From assembly GCA_900541785.1 (NCBI GenBank), contig UQKY01000036.1, positions 1 to 22,177 of the forward strand: 22,177 nt of DNA. The letters run 5' to 3'. The translations under genes and the position numbers were made by a program. The notes under the pieces were generated by a model. It was not told the DNA's origin and searched no databases. It saw only the letters and a program-made list of their open reading frames with translations. Positions 1-7,436 of the stretch are shown piece by piece. This DNA is from an uncultured Collinsella sp. Lineage in GTDB: Bacteria; Actinomycetota; Coriobacteriia; Coriobacteriales; Coriobacteriaceae. The number at the start of each line of letters is the position of its first letter. The stretch's first letter is position 1.

Positions 1-79
1 CCCGCGGCGGGCTGGGTTTATTGTCTGAGCGACTTTGCGAAGCAAGGGGAGCGAAGATAAAAACCCAGCCCGCCGCGGG
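1..79. repeat. 19-bp perfect inverted repeat with 41-nt structured loop
   Basis: Positions 1-19 (CCCGCGGCGGGCTGGGTTT) are the exact reverse complement of 61-79. The 41-nt loop holds a weaker inner hairpin, CTTTGC-GAA-GCAAGG, so the whole segment can fold as one long nested stem. No T-tract follows on the + strand, so it is not a textbook intrinsic terminator for a + strand gene. The window starts at the first base of the stem, so the left side cannot be judged. It could be a terminator for an upstream gene or an interspersed extragenic palindrome. Nothing else is visible in the purE upstream region except a candidate -10. Confidence 0.7.
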
Positions 80-109
80 GCACCCGGGGACCGCAGGGAC
101 GGGAGCAGC

Positions 110-115
110 TATACT
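110..115 (+). promoter_or_regulatory. Candidate -10 box (TATACT) for purE
   Basis: TATACT matches the sigma-70/SigA -10 consensus at five of six positions and lies about 60 nt before the purE start. No convincing -35 box stands 16-18 nt upstream (the region is GC-rich), so the call rests on the -10 alone. Confidence 0.35.
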
Positions 116-178
116 ACTCTCAGTAGTTAAGGGTCGCGGATCCGCCGCGTCGCCGCTCTCAACAGGAGGTCTTTGTTT

Positions 179-643
179 ATGGCAGATCAAAAGCCGGTTG
201 TCGGGATCATCATGGGCTCCAAGTCCGATCTGGGCGTTATGGAAGGTTGCGCCGCCGAGCTCGAGGCGCTCGGTGTGCCCTATGAGCTCGTCATTGCGAG
301 CGCACACCGCACGCCGGCGAAGGTCCACGAGTGGGCTTCGACTGCTGCCGATCGCGGTATCAAGGTGATTATCGCCGCCGCCGGCAAGGCCGCTCACCTG
401 GGTGGTGTCGTGGCTGCCTTTACGCCGCTGCCGGTCATCGGCGTGCCTATGAAGACGAGTGACTTGGGCGGTATGGATTCGCTGCTGTCGATGGTGCAGA
501 TGCCTTCGGGCGTGCCCGTGGCCTGCGTTGCCATCAACGGCGCCAAGAACGCCGCCATCTATGCCACGCAGATTCTGGGCGCTTGCGACCCCGAATACCG
601 TAAGGTTATCGAGAAGATGAAGCAGGAGATGGCCGACGCCTAG
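179..643 (+). CDS. purE: N5-carboxyaminoimidazole ribonucleotide mutase PurE (class I)
   Basis: PurE rearranges N5-CAIR to CAIR in the cytosol during de novo purine synthesis. The 154-residue protein has the family's usual length and starts with the phosphate-binding GIIMGSKSD. It has the SAHRTP motif at about residues 40-45, AGKAAHLGG near residue 70, and the conserved SLLSMVQMPSGVPV segment. These match the class I enzymes of Clostridia and Actinobacteria. I chose ATG 179 over the in-frame TTG at 173 because AGGAGG (164-169) is 9 nt from the ATG but only 3 nt from the TTG. No purK lies beside it here, although class I PurE normally needs PurK product, so purK should be elsewhere. The sortase gene follows after 35 nt. 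Family assignment is secure. Confidence 0.95.
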   Translation: MADQKPVVGIIMGSKSDLGVMEGCAAELEALGVPYELVIASAHRTPAKVHEWASTAADRGIKVIIAAAGKAAHLGGVVAAFTPLPVIGVPMKTSDLGGMDSLLSMVQMPSGVPVACVAINGAKNAAIYATQILGACDPEYRKVIEKMKQEMADA

Positions 644-678
644 GCGTTCTGCCGTTTCGCCGCAGTATAAGGAGAGCC

Positions 679-1704
679 ATGTCCGACTATCAGGGAAAAC
701 GATTCAAGGCTTCTCAGATCCCCGATCCGTCGAAGCCGGGTGCCGCCCATGCGGCGCAGCAGGGTCGGACATCCTCTCCTCAGCAGCCGCGAGCGGCGCG
801 TCCTGTGACGCCGGCGACGCACCGCCGCCAGGACACGCCGGCGACGCACCGCCGCCAGGACACGCCGGCGGCGTATCGTCCCTCGTCTTATAGCGCAGCT
901 AAGAAGCCGTCCCGGTCTTCATCGCATGCCGCGCCGTCCAGCTACACCGAGCCGCCGCGTAAGAAGCGCCGCTCCATCATTCCCATCTTGCTCATCATCG
1001 TGGGCATCGGTCTGATTGTCGCCGCTGCCGCCATCTTTATCAACGCCCAGATTGGCTACAAGCAGGCGAGCGAGTCGTATCAAAAGATCGAAAAACAATA
1101 TGTGAGCGACAAGGACGCCAGCGGCGTGCCGATTATCGACTTTGATGCACTTGCCCAGACGAATCCCGAGGTTGTGGGTTGGATTTACGCGCCCGGCACC
1201 AACATCAACTATCCCGTCGTGCAGACCAACAACAACTCCAAATACCTCAACACGCTGTTTGACGGTACGGCTAACGCGTCCGGTGCCATCTTCTTGGATA
1301 GCGACGACACCGCGCCGGGAATGGTTGACCAGCAGACCACGATCTACGGCCACCATATGAACGATGGGTCGATGTTCAACGTGATTTCGGACACCACCGA
1401 CCAAGCGACGTTCGATAGCATCGAGTACGTGTATTACATCACGCGCGATGCAACGTATAAGCTGCGTCCGCTGGCGACCAAGGTCGTTGAGGATACGTAC
1501 TCCAAGGCGCGCACGCCCAATTTTGAGGGTGACGACGGGCTCAAGAACTACCTGTCCGAGATGCTCGACGGGGCTTCTGCCGTGACGAGTGATGCGGGCG
1601 ATCGCGCCGCCTCGGCAACCAAGGTCGTAACGCTTGTGACCTGTCGTTCGTTATCGCTGAGCAACACACGTGCCGTCATGGTGCTCACGCCGGTCGAGGA
1701 ATAG
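679..1704 (+). CDS. Class B-like sortase (membrane-anchored transpeptidase)
   Basis: Sortases cut a C-terminal sorting signal and join the protein to peptidoglycan or pilin. This 341-residue protein has a long basic, Pro/Ser/Ala-rich cytoplasmic N-terminus (1-98), one membrane helix (about 99-121), then an extracellular sortase domain. The segment GWIYAPGTNINYPVVQ (about 167-182) is typical of class B. The catalytic residues are visible: His in IYGHHM (about 225), Cys322 in LVTC, and Arg331 nine residues later. Start ATG 679 follows AAGGAG. The N-terminal tail carries an in-frame 9-residue tandem duplication (TPATHRRQD). A MoaE-like gene starts 3 nt after the stop, so the two are probably cotranscribed. 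The substrate is unknown. Class B sortases usually read NP(Q/K)T(N/G) signals, whereas the two surface proteins at 15.5-19.3 kb carry LAxTG. Confidence 0.9.
   Translation: MSDYQGKRFKASQIPDPSKPGAAHAAQQGRTSSPQQPRAARPVTPATHRRQDTPATHRRQDTPAAYRPSSYSAAKKPSRSSSHAAPSSYTEPPRKKRRSIIPILLIIVGIGLIVAAAAIFINAQIGYKQASESYQKIEKQYVSDKDASGVPIIDFDALAQTNPEVVGWIYAPGTNINYPVVQTNNNSKYLNTLFDGTANASGAIFLDSDDTAPGMVDQQTTIYGHHMNDGSMFNVISDTTDQATFDSIEYVYYITRDATYKLRPLATKVVEDTYSKARTPNFEGDDGLKNYLSEMLDGASAVTSDAGDRAASATKVVTLVTCRSLSLSNTRAVMVLTPVEE
808..871 (+). repeat. 27-bp tandem repeat inside the sortase N-terminal tail
   Basis: Positions 808-834 and 835-861 are identical 27-nt units, and a partial third copy follows to about 871. 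Because 27 is a multiple of 3 the reading frame is kept, giving TPATHRRQD twice and then TPAAYR. The identity at silent positions points to a recent slippage-type duplication in a disordered cytoplasmic tail. Confidence 0.9.
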
Positions 1705-1707
1705 ATA

Positions 1708-2157
1708 ATGGGCTACTCAATGACGGTGAAAGGGGAAATGATGCTCGAGAATGGCAAAACGATGCCTTCGGTTGATGCTTGGCTGCGTGAGGCCAAGGCC
1801 GATGTTTCGGCGGCAGGCTGTGGGATGTATCTGACGCATAACGGCGTGGTGCGTGCGACGCCCAAGGCCGAGGTCCGCGGGATCAAAACCGATGGCGTAG
1901 CTCCCGGGCGCAGGGTGGGCGGCATGGTGTTCGGCTTCGATGCCGATAAGGTGCAGGCCGCTATCGAGGCGACGCGCACGATGCCGGGTATCGGCTATGT
2001 GCGTGTGTGGCTGGCGAGTGGCGAGCTTACCGTGGGCGACGACATCATGCTCGTGCTCATTGGCGGGGACATTCGCCCGCATGTCGTCGATGCGCTGCAG
2101 GCGCTCGTCGGTACCATCAAAAATGAATGTGTGAACGAGGTTGAGCGCGAGGCGTAA
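1708..2157 (+). CDS. MoaE-like protein (molybdopterin synthase large-subunit family, diverged)
   Basis: This 149-residue protein resembles MoaE, which with MoaD adds sulfur to precursor Z in molybdenum cofactor synthesis. It shows a MoaE-like order: GMYLTHNGVVR (about 39-49), a central beta/alpha unit, VRVWLASGELTVGDDIMLVLIGG (residues 98-120), then DALQALVGTIKNE. The canonical end, Lys-six residues-Lys around a Pro-x-Trp, is incomplete. Lys138 in GTIKNE could match the first catalytic lysine, but the second position falls in a Val/Glu stretch. ATG 1708 has GAGGA 7 nt upstream inside the sortase gene. ATG 1741 after AGGGG is an alternative start. No other Moco gene is nearby. The fold assignment is fairly likely, but activity is doubtful. 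Confidence 0.6.
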   Translation: MGYSMTVKGEMMLENGKTMPSVDAWLREAKADVSAAGCGMYLTHNGVVRATPKAEVRGIKTDGVAPGRRVGGMVFGFDADKVQAAIEATRTMPGIGYVRVWLASGELTVGDDIMLVLIGGDIRPHVVDALQALVGTIKNECVNEVEREA

Positions 2158-2180
2158 GGCCGGCAGCAGCACTCGCCAAC

Positions 2181-2224
2181 AAAAAGCCCGCTGGCAGTTC
2201 AATCAGTCTGCCAGTGGGCTTTTC
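2181..2224. terminator. Bidirectional intrinsic terminator
   Basis: AGCCCGCTGGCAG and CTGCCAGTGGGCT pair around a 10-nt loop. The hairpin is flanked by AAAAA on the left and TTTT on the right, so it works on both strands. It sits between the end of the MoaE-like gene (+) and the end of the CmpB-type gene (-). Confidence 0.9.
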
Positions 2225-2256
2225 TGTGCGTTGAAAAATCTCGGCATTGCGTGGCG

Positions 2257-3486
2257 CTACACGCGCGTCGCATCCTTGGGGCTCATGGTCATACTCTGGA
2301 AGCGGTTCTCCATGTAGTCGTTATCAAAATACTTGCCGTAGAACTGCGCGACGGGAATATCCGGCTCCGTGTCGTTGACGCGCTGGTACCAGTAGTCGAG
2401 CGACTGCAGCGTCATGACGCCGTCGACCAGCATAATGACGGTAAAGATGACGGTAGCCGAGTAGCGACTCTTCCACGGAATCATGTTGATGAGCTTGAGC
2501 AGCCTCGGCAGCAGCAGCTTGATCCAGATAAGGCCACCCAGGCCCCACAGGCAGGCAAAGCCCGTGCAGGTGCGTCCGCCCGTAAGGACGGCGAGTGGAT
2601 CGGGCATGCCAAAGAGCTTCATATGCGAGTAGCTCCACGAGACCACACCGAACGAGGTCTGCATAAACCAGCCCACGAACACCTCAAAGCTTGCGCCAAG
2701 TAGGGCGCTCACCAAAAAGATAATGATGGGGTTCTTTTTGTAGAAGCGGTTGAGCACCATGGTCATGAGTACGGCGCCAAATCCGTAGATGGGGCTGAAG
2801 GGACCAAACAGCATGCCGGCGCGGTTCTGGTAGACGCCCGGGTCATCGACCGTCATATGCCAGATGTCCTCCAGGATGAGGCCCAGCACGCAGCAGACAA
2901 AGAATACCCAGAATAGGTTGAAGTAGTTGAGCTTGATGTAGCCTTCGCCGGTCTCATCGCGGCCGAGCATGCCCTCGGCGGCGGCGTCGCGATCGAGCAT
3001 CTCCTGCAGGCGGCGCTGCAGTTCGCGCTCCTGACGAAGCGTGGGGTCAACGGTGGCCGAAAGCGCGATGAGGATGCCGAGCTGGATGGCGGGGCGCAAC
3101 AAGAACGGCCCGATACCCTGGAGCATCACGTCGACCAAAAGCTCGACGACGGTGAATGCGATAAGGATGTAGGACAGGCGCGCGGCGTTGCGGCGCTGGT
3201 TCTTGATGAGGTCCAGGCCGAAGATGATTAAGATGACCGCGCTCGCCGCCGAGAGCATGATACCGGCGACGATAAGGCCGACCGCGACGAGCGTGTTGTC
3301 GCCGAGTTTGGCGGCGGCGTTGCCGTTGATGAGTGCGGTGATGACCTGCCACATAAAGGCGCCGACCGACGGGAGCGTGCCCACGCCGGACAGGATGCAC
3401 AGGACGGCGTACACCTTAATGATGAGGGGGATCTTCTTGACCTCCGTGGCGCTGGGGACGCTGGGGTCGAGTTCGTTTCGATCCAT
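2257..3486 (-). CDS. CmpB-type putative ABC-transporter membrane protein (PF06541-like)
   Basis: This polytopic membrane protein of 409 residues has an N-terminal half with four to five helices (about 20-150) and a charged linker (RQERELQRRLQEM). The C-terminal half matches the 'putative ABC-transporter type IV' family: FNLFWVFFVCCVLGLILED, NRAGMLFGPFSPIYGFGA, then a GASFEV segment and GRTCTGFACLWGLGG. The family name is historical. No ATPase is adjacent and transport has not been shown from this sequence. I chose ATG 3486 over TTG 3492 because an AAAGG lies 7 nt before the ATG. The gene runs opposite to its neighbours, convergent with the sortase unit and divergent from purF. Function is unknown beyond membrane location. 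Confidence 0.8.
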   Translation of the reverse strand: MDRNELDPSVPSATEVKKIPLIIKVYAVLCILSGVGTLPSVGAFMWQVITALINGNAAAKLGDNTLVAVGLIVAGIMLSAASAVILIIFGLDLIKNQRRNAARLSYILIAFTVVELLVDVMLQGIGPFLLRPAIQLGILIALSATVDPTLRQERELQRRLQEMLDRDAAAEGMLGRDETGEGYIKLNYFNLFWVFFVCCVLGLILEDIWHMTVDDPGVYQNRAGMLFGPFSPIYGFGAVLMTMVLNRFYKKNPIIIFLVSALLGASFEVFVGWFMQTSFGVVSWSYSHMKLFGMPDPLAVLTGGRTCTGFACLWGLGGLIWIKLLLPRLLKLINMIPWKSRYSATVIFTVIMLVDGVMTLQSLDYWYQRVNDTEPDIPVAQFYGKYFDNDYMENRFQSMTMSPKDATRV

Positions 3487-3696
3487 ACACAACCTTTCTC
3501 GTTTTGTTGTAGATTACAAGGATACGCCGCCGACCTGCTAAAAGACAGGACGAACGTCCCAATTGCAGCAATGTAAGCCCTAACGGTGGGCGAGACGCGT
3601 CGCGACGGAAGCATACGGGATCGTTGGCCCCGCGGGCGGGTTCCCCAATAAAATGTTTGGCCGCAAAACGGATTATAAGCTCGGTGGGCTTTTAAA

Positions 3697-3742
3697 AAGC
3701 GCTGCTCATGCGCGGGAGCGCTTGTCTTACCGTGCGTATAAT
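3697..3742 (+). promoter_or_regulatory. purF promoter region: TATAAT with overlapping AAGCGCT inverted repeat
   Basis: A perfect -10 (TATAAT, 3737-3742) lies 41 nt before the purF start. Just upstream, AAGCGCT (3697-3703) and AGCGCTT (3717-3723) form a 7-bp inverted repeat around 13 nt, covering where a -35 box would be. That position suits a repressor site or a weak hairpin. No good TTGACA-like -35 is present, which is common in activator- or repressor-controlled promoters. The rest of the 297-nt gap 3487-3783 shows only a short GGACG-AA-CGTCC palindrome near 3547. Confidence 0.5.
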
Positions 3743-3783
3743 AGGGCGGGTAACGCCAAATAACGAGGCTCTGAGGGGATGCC

Positions 3784-5454
3784 ATGTCTCAAGAAACCAT
3801 CCGCGCGGCCGAGCGTGCCACGGGACAGGTGACGACCATGTCGACGTATGATCCGGACTCCGACCAGCTGCATGAGGAATGCGGCATCTTTGGTGTGTGG
3901 GCACCCGATCGCGATGTGGCTCGGCTGACGTACTTTGGTCTGCGCGCGTTGCAGCATCGCGGCCAGGAATCGGCGGGAATCGCCGTGGGCGATGGCGGCA
4001 CGGTTATGGTTCGTAAAGACCTGGGACTGCTCGATCGCGTGTTCTCCAACGCCGACCTGTCGACGCTCTCCGGCCAGCTGGCCGTGGGCCACGTGCGCTA
4101 TGGCACCGCCGGCGCCAAGAGTTGGGAAGCCTCGCAGCCGCATCTTTCTACCATCAACAGCGTCATCATCGCGCTTGCTCACAACGGCACTCTGGTCAAC
4201 ACCGACGAGCTGCGCCGTCAGCTGATCGAGCTGGGCGTGCCGTTCCTCTCCAATTCGGATTCCGAGGTCGCGACCAAGCTTATCGGCTACTTCACCCAGC
4301 GTACGGGCCACCTGCGCGAGGGCATTCGCAAGACCATGGAGCTCGTGCGCGGCGGTTACGCCATGACGCTCATCAACGAGCAGGCGCTCTACGCTTTCCG
4401 TGATCCGCACGGCATTCGTCCGCTGGTGCTGGGCAAGCTCGTGGACGAGGGTTTGGACCAGGCCGACGCCGCTTCTGTTTCGCAGCTGCCCTCGCAAGAC
4501 GGTGCCTCGACGGTCGACTCCGCCGTCCATGTCACGCGCGCCGGCGGCTGGGTCGTTGCTTCCGAGACGTGCGCACTCGATATCGTGGGCGCCGAGTATG
4601 TCCGTGATGTCCGCCCCGGCGAGATCTTGCGCATCAGCGCCGAGGGCCTGGTGTCCGAGCAGGGCGTGCCCGCAGCCGAAGAGTCCGCCAACTGCATCTT
4701 TGAGCAGGTCTACTTTGCCCGCCCCGACTCCATCATGAACGGCAAGAGCGTCTACGCCTGCCGTTACGACATGGGTCGTCAGCTGGCACACGAAGAGCCC
4801 GTCGAGGCCGATCTGGTCATCGGCGTGCCCGACTCCGGTCTGCCGCCCGCGGAGGGCTATTCGCACGAGAGCGGCATTCCCTTTGGCGAGGGCCTCATCA
4901 AGAATCGCTATGTGGGCCGTACGTTTATCGAGCCCACGCAGGAGCTGCGCGCCATGGGCGTGCGCATGAAGCTCAACCCGCTGCGCGACAACATCGAGGG
5001 CAAGCGCCTGGTCGTCATCGACGACTCCATCGTGCGCGGCACCACCATGGTGCAGCTCGTCAAGATGCTGCGCAATGCCGGCGCCAAGGAGATTCACATC
5101 CGCATCAACTCGCCCGAGGTCATCTGGCCGTGCTTCTATGGTATCGATACCGACGTGCAGTCGCAGCTCATCAGCGCCAACAAGACGGTCGAGGAGATCT
5201 GCGAGTATATCGGCGCCGATTCGCTGGCCTTCCTTTCGGTTGAGGGCCTGCTGAAGGTCATGCCCAAGGGCGGCTACTGCGATGCGTGCTTTACCGGCCG
5301 TTATCCCGTGGCGATTCCCGAGAGCTTTGGCCGCGACAAGTTTATGGAGGGCTTTAAGCCCCGTAACCTGGATAAGCCGCTGCACTTTGACGACGACGCC
5401 GTGGTCGAGAAATACGACGACCGCAGCTGGGAAGAGAAGCACGGCGAGGCCTAA
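3784..5454 (+). CDS. purF: Amidophosphoribosyltransferase PurF (Fe-S, propeptide type)
   Basis: PurF makes 5-phosphoribosylamine from PRPP and glutamine, the first committed purine step. The 556-residue protein begins with a 32-residue propeptide before the nucleophile Cys33 (CGIFGVW), which must be removed for activity as in Bacillus subtilis PurF. The N-terminal Ntn glutaminase domain is followed by a phosphoribosyltransferase domain with the PRPP loop VIDDSIVRGTT (about 410-420). Four cysteines fit a [4Fe-4S] cluster: C304, C450, C499 and C502 (the last two in CDACFTG). The first pair is 146 residues apart, the same spacing as in B. subtilis. ATG 3784 follows GAGGGG by 5 nt; an inner ATG at 3838 would still leave a shorter propeptide. 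It heads the purF-purM-purN block. Confidence 0.96.
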   Translation: MSQETIRAAERATGQVTTMSTYDPDSDQLHEECGIFGVWAPDRDVARLTYFGLRALQHRGQESAGIAVGDGGTVMVRKDLGLLDRVFSNADLSTLSGQLAVGHVRYGTAGAKSWEASQPHLSTINSVIIALAHNGTLVNTDELRRQLIELGVPFLSNSDSEVATKLIGYFTQRTGHLREGIRKTMELVRGGYAMTLINEQALYAFRDPHGIRPLVLGKLVDEGLDQADAASVSQLPSQDGASTVDSAVHVTRAGGWVVASETCALDIVGAEYVRDVRPGEILRISAEGLVSEQGVPAAEESANCIFEQVYFARPDSIMNGKSVYACRYDMGRQLAHEEPVEADLVIGVPDSGLPPAEGYSHESGIPFGEGLIKNRYVGRTFIEPTQELRAMGVRMKLNPLRDNIEGKRLVVIDDSIVRGTTMVQLVKMLRNAGAKEIHIRINSPEVIWPCFYGIDTDVQSQLISANKTVEEICEYIGADSLAFLSVEGLLKVMPKGGYCDACFTGRYPVAIPESFGRDKFMEGFKPRNLDKPLHFDDDAVVEKYDDRSWEEKHGEA

Positions 5455-5493
5455 AACCTGCCATTTGGGGACAGGTTTATTTTGGTAGGTTTT
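5453..5493. repeat. GGGGACAG-core extragenic palindrome, copy 1
   Basis: AAAACCTGCCA (5453-5463, overlapping the purF stop codon) pairs with TGGTAGGTTTT (5483-5493) at 10 of 11 positions, and the exception is a G-U wobble. The 19-nt centre contains GGGGACAGG. A competing short pairing, ACCTG (5456-5460) with CAGGT (5472-5476), uses the core itself. The right arm supplies a short T-run, so it could also terminate or attenuate purF transcription. Confidence 0.7.
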
Positions 5494-5515
5494 ACCTGCT
5501 GTTTTGTTGATTGAG

Positions 5516-5542
5516 CGGCGCGCGTTGTTATGACGCGCGCCG
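5516..5542. repeat. 10-bp GC hairpin in the purF-purM gap
   Basis: CGGCGCGCGT (5516-5525) and ACGCGCGCCG (5533-5542) pair perfectly around the loop TGTTATG. No T-tract follows on either strand, so a plain terminator is unlikely. Confidence 0.75.
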
Positions 5543-5562
5543 AAATGAACGCAACTATGAGC

Positions 5563-5590
5563 ACCGTTTGGCGCCCGGGCGGCAAACGGT
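5563..5590. promoter_or_regulatory. 28-nt loopless palindrome just before purM
   Basis: ACCGTTTG (5563-5570) and CAAACGGT (5583-5590) flank the inner palindrome CGCCCGGGCG (5572-5581), with one G/G mismatch pair between them. The 28 nt are symmetric about 5576-5577. The element ends about 8 nt before the purM ribosome-binding site (GAGAGGAAGG), so a protein bound here or an RNA fold could affect purM expression. Role is inferred from position. Confidence 0.65.
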
Positions 5591-5610
5591 AGTGGGAGAG
5601 GAAGGCTCAG

Positions 5611-6714
5611 ATGAGCGACAGCAAGCATGTGACGTATGAGGATGCCGGCGTCGATACCGCCGAGGGCGGCCGCGCCGTCGACGCTATTAAGCAGATGGTC
5701 AAGAACACCAACCGCCCCGAGGTTATCGGCGGCATCGGTGGCTTTGGTGGCCTGTTCTCGGCCGCCGCGCTTAAGGATATGGAAGACCCGATCCTGATCA
5801 GCGGTACCGACGGCGTGGGCACCAAGCTCGTGCTCGCCCAGATCATGGACCGTCACGAGACGGTGGGCCAGGACCTGGTCGCCATGTGCGTCAACGACAT
5901 TTTGGCTTCGGGCGCCGAGCCGCTGTTCTTCCTGGACTACGTTGCCATCGGCCACATTGAGGCCGAGCACATGGCAAAGATCATCAAGGGCGTGGCCGAT
6001 GGCTGCAAGCTCGCGGGCTGCGCGCTCGTGGGTGGCGAGATGGCCGAGCACCCCGGTGTCATGGCGCCTGCCGACTACGACCTCGCCGGCTTTACCGTGG
6101 GTGTCGTCGACCGCCCCAAGATGCTCGACCCCGCGAACGTCCGCCCCGGCGACGTGATTCTGGGCCTGCCTTCCACCGGCGTGCACTCCAACGGCTACTC
6201 GCTCGTGCGCAAGGTCATCGGCGTTGACGGCATCAAGCCGGGCACGCCCGAGGCCGCCGCTAAGGCCGAGGAGCTGAGCCGCCCGCTCGAGGAGCTCGGC
6301 GGCGCATCGCTGGCCGACGCTCTGCTGGCCCCCACGCGCATCTACGTCAAGCCGGTTCTTGAGCTGCTGCGCGGCGGCGCTCCGGTGCACGCCATTGCCC
6401 ACATCACCGGCGGCGGCATTACCGAGAACCTCAACCGCGCGCTTACCGACGACGTCGACGCCGTGGTCACCCGCAACGGCGCCGAGATGGGTTGGGACGT
6501 TCCGCCCGTCATCACCTACGTGTCGCGCCAGGCCGAGCTCGCGCCCAACGAGGCATGTAAGACCTTCAACATGGGCGTCGGCCTGTGCCTGATCGTCGCC
6601 CCCGAGGACGAGGCCGCGGTGACCGAGGCCCTGGTCGCGCTGGGTGAGAAGCCGTTCCGCGTGGGCGAGTGCGTCGAGGGTTCCGGTAAGGTCGTGTACT
6701 CCGATGAGCGCTAA
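5611..6714 (+). CDS. purM: Phosphoribosylformylglycinamidine cyclo-ligase PurM (AIR synthetase)
   Basis: PurM closes the imidazole ring: FGAM plus ATP gives AIR. The 367-residue protein is close to the usual family length. Recognisable segments are the early YEDAGVD motif, GIGGFGGLFS (about 42-51), SGTDGVGTKLVLA for nucleotide binding, MCVNDILASGAEPLFFLDY, LVGGEMAEHPG, GLPSTGVHSNGYSLVRKV and the ITGGGITENLNR loop. ATG 5611 follows GAGAGGAAGG. Its end overlaps purN by 11 nt, indicating translational coupling. The 156-nt gap from purF carries three palindromic structures, so purM-purN may be controlled separately from purF. Confidence 0.96.
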   Translation: MSDSKHVTYEDAGVDTAEGGRAVDAIKQMVKNTNRPEVIGGIGGFGGLFSAAALKDMEDPILISGTDGVGTKLVLAQIMDRHETVGQDLVAMCVNDILASGAEPLFFLDYVAIGHIEAEHMAKIIKGVADGCKLAGCALVGGEMAEHPGVMAPADYDLAGFTVGVVDRPKMLDPANVRPGDVILGLPSTGVHSNGYSLVRKVIGVDGIKPGTPEAAAKAEELSRPLEELGGASLADALLAPTRIYVKPVLELLRGGAPVHAIAHITGGGITENLNRALTDDVDAVVTRNGAEMGWDVPPVITYVSRQAELAPNEACKTFNMGVGLCLIVAPEDEAAVTEALVALGEKPFRVGECVEGSGKVVYSDER

Positions 6715-7405
6715 CGAGCAGATGGCTGCCGCCGAGGGCCTGGACTTTGTGCCCTATACCCGTCCGACCGGTACCGATACGGCCGAGCCGCTCAAGATCG
6801 GCGTACTCATCAGCGGTTCGGGTACCAACCTGCAGGCGCTGATCGACCTGATCGCCGCGGATAAGCTCAATGCCTCAATTGAGCTTGTGGTGTCGAGCCG
6901 TCCTTCGGCCAAGGGTCTGCAGCGTGCCGAGCGTGCGGGTATCCAGACGTTGACCCTCTCCAAGGATGTCTATGCCGACCCCATTGCCGCCGACGAGATC
7001 ATCGCGCACGAGCTGCTCGAGCGCGGCTGCGAATATGTGGTCATGGCCGGTTACATGCGCATGGTGCATACGCCGCTGCTGGCGGCGTTTCCCAACCGCG
7101 TGGTCAACTTACATCCGGCACTGCTGCCGAGCTTTACCGGCGCGCATGCGATCGACGATGCCTTTGCGCGCGGCGTCAAGGTGACCGGTGTGACCGTACA
7201 TTTTGCCAACGAGATTTACGACAACGGCCCCATCATCGCCCAGCGCGCGCTGGCTGTCGAGGAAGGTTGGGATGTCGACACGCTCGAGGAGCACATCCAC
7301 GCGATTGAGCACGTGCTGTATCCCGAGGTCGTGCAGATGCTCGCCGACGGCCGCGTCCACGTGTTGGAGAGCGGCAAGGTCGCAATTGATGCGCCGCGCG
7401 GCTAG
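6704..7405 (+). CDS. purN: Phosphoribosylglycinamide formyltransferase PurN
   Basis: PurN transfers formyl from 10-formyl-THF to GAR, giving FGAR. The 233-residue protein contains GVLISGSGTNLQALID (phosphate binding), VNLHPALLPSF and DNGPIIAQ. The catalytic Asn135, His137 and Asp173 keep the 2- and 36-residue spacings of the E. coli enzyme (N106, H108, D144). The first conserved strand begins only at residue 31, so there is an unusual N-terminal extension of about 29 residues. ATG 6704 overlaps the purM end by 11 nt and lacks a strong Shine-Dalgarno, which suits coupled translation. ATG 6722 is possible and would shorten the extension. A terminator follows at 7437. Confidence 0.95.
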   Translation: MSANEQMAAAEGLDFVPYTRPTGTDTAEPLKIGVLISGSGTNLQALIDLIAADKLNASIELVVSSRPSAKGLQRAERAGIQTLTLSKDVYADPIAADEIIAHELLERGCEYVVMAGYMRMVHTPLLAAFPNRVVNLHPALLPSFTGAHAIDDAFARGVKVTGVTVHFANEIYDNGPIIAQRALAVEEGWDVDTLEEHIHAIEHVLYPEVVQMLADGRVHVLESGKVAIDAPRG

Positions 7406-7436
7406 TGGCGCACAGTACAATTTAGCCGAGTAGTCA

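Noticed and set aside
21..368. 115-residue frame overlapping the purE start
   Set aside because: It begins inside the long hairpin and continues out of frame through purE, with no recognisable domain.
3727..6402. 891-residue open frame on the - strand opposite purF and purM
   Set aside because: It is antisense to two unmistakable purine enzymes. Its low-complexity His/Leu/Gly/Asp composition is what antisense frames of GC-rich genes give.
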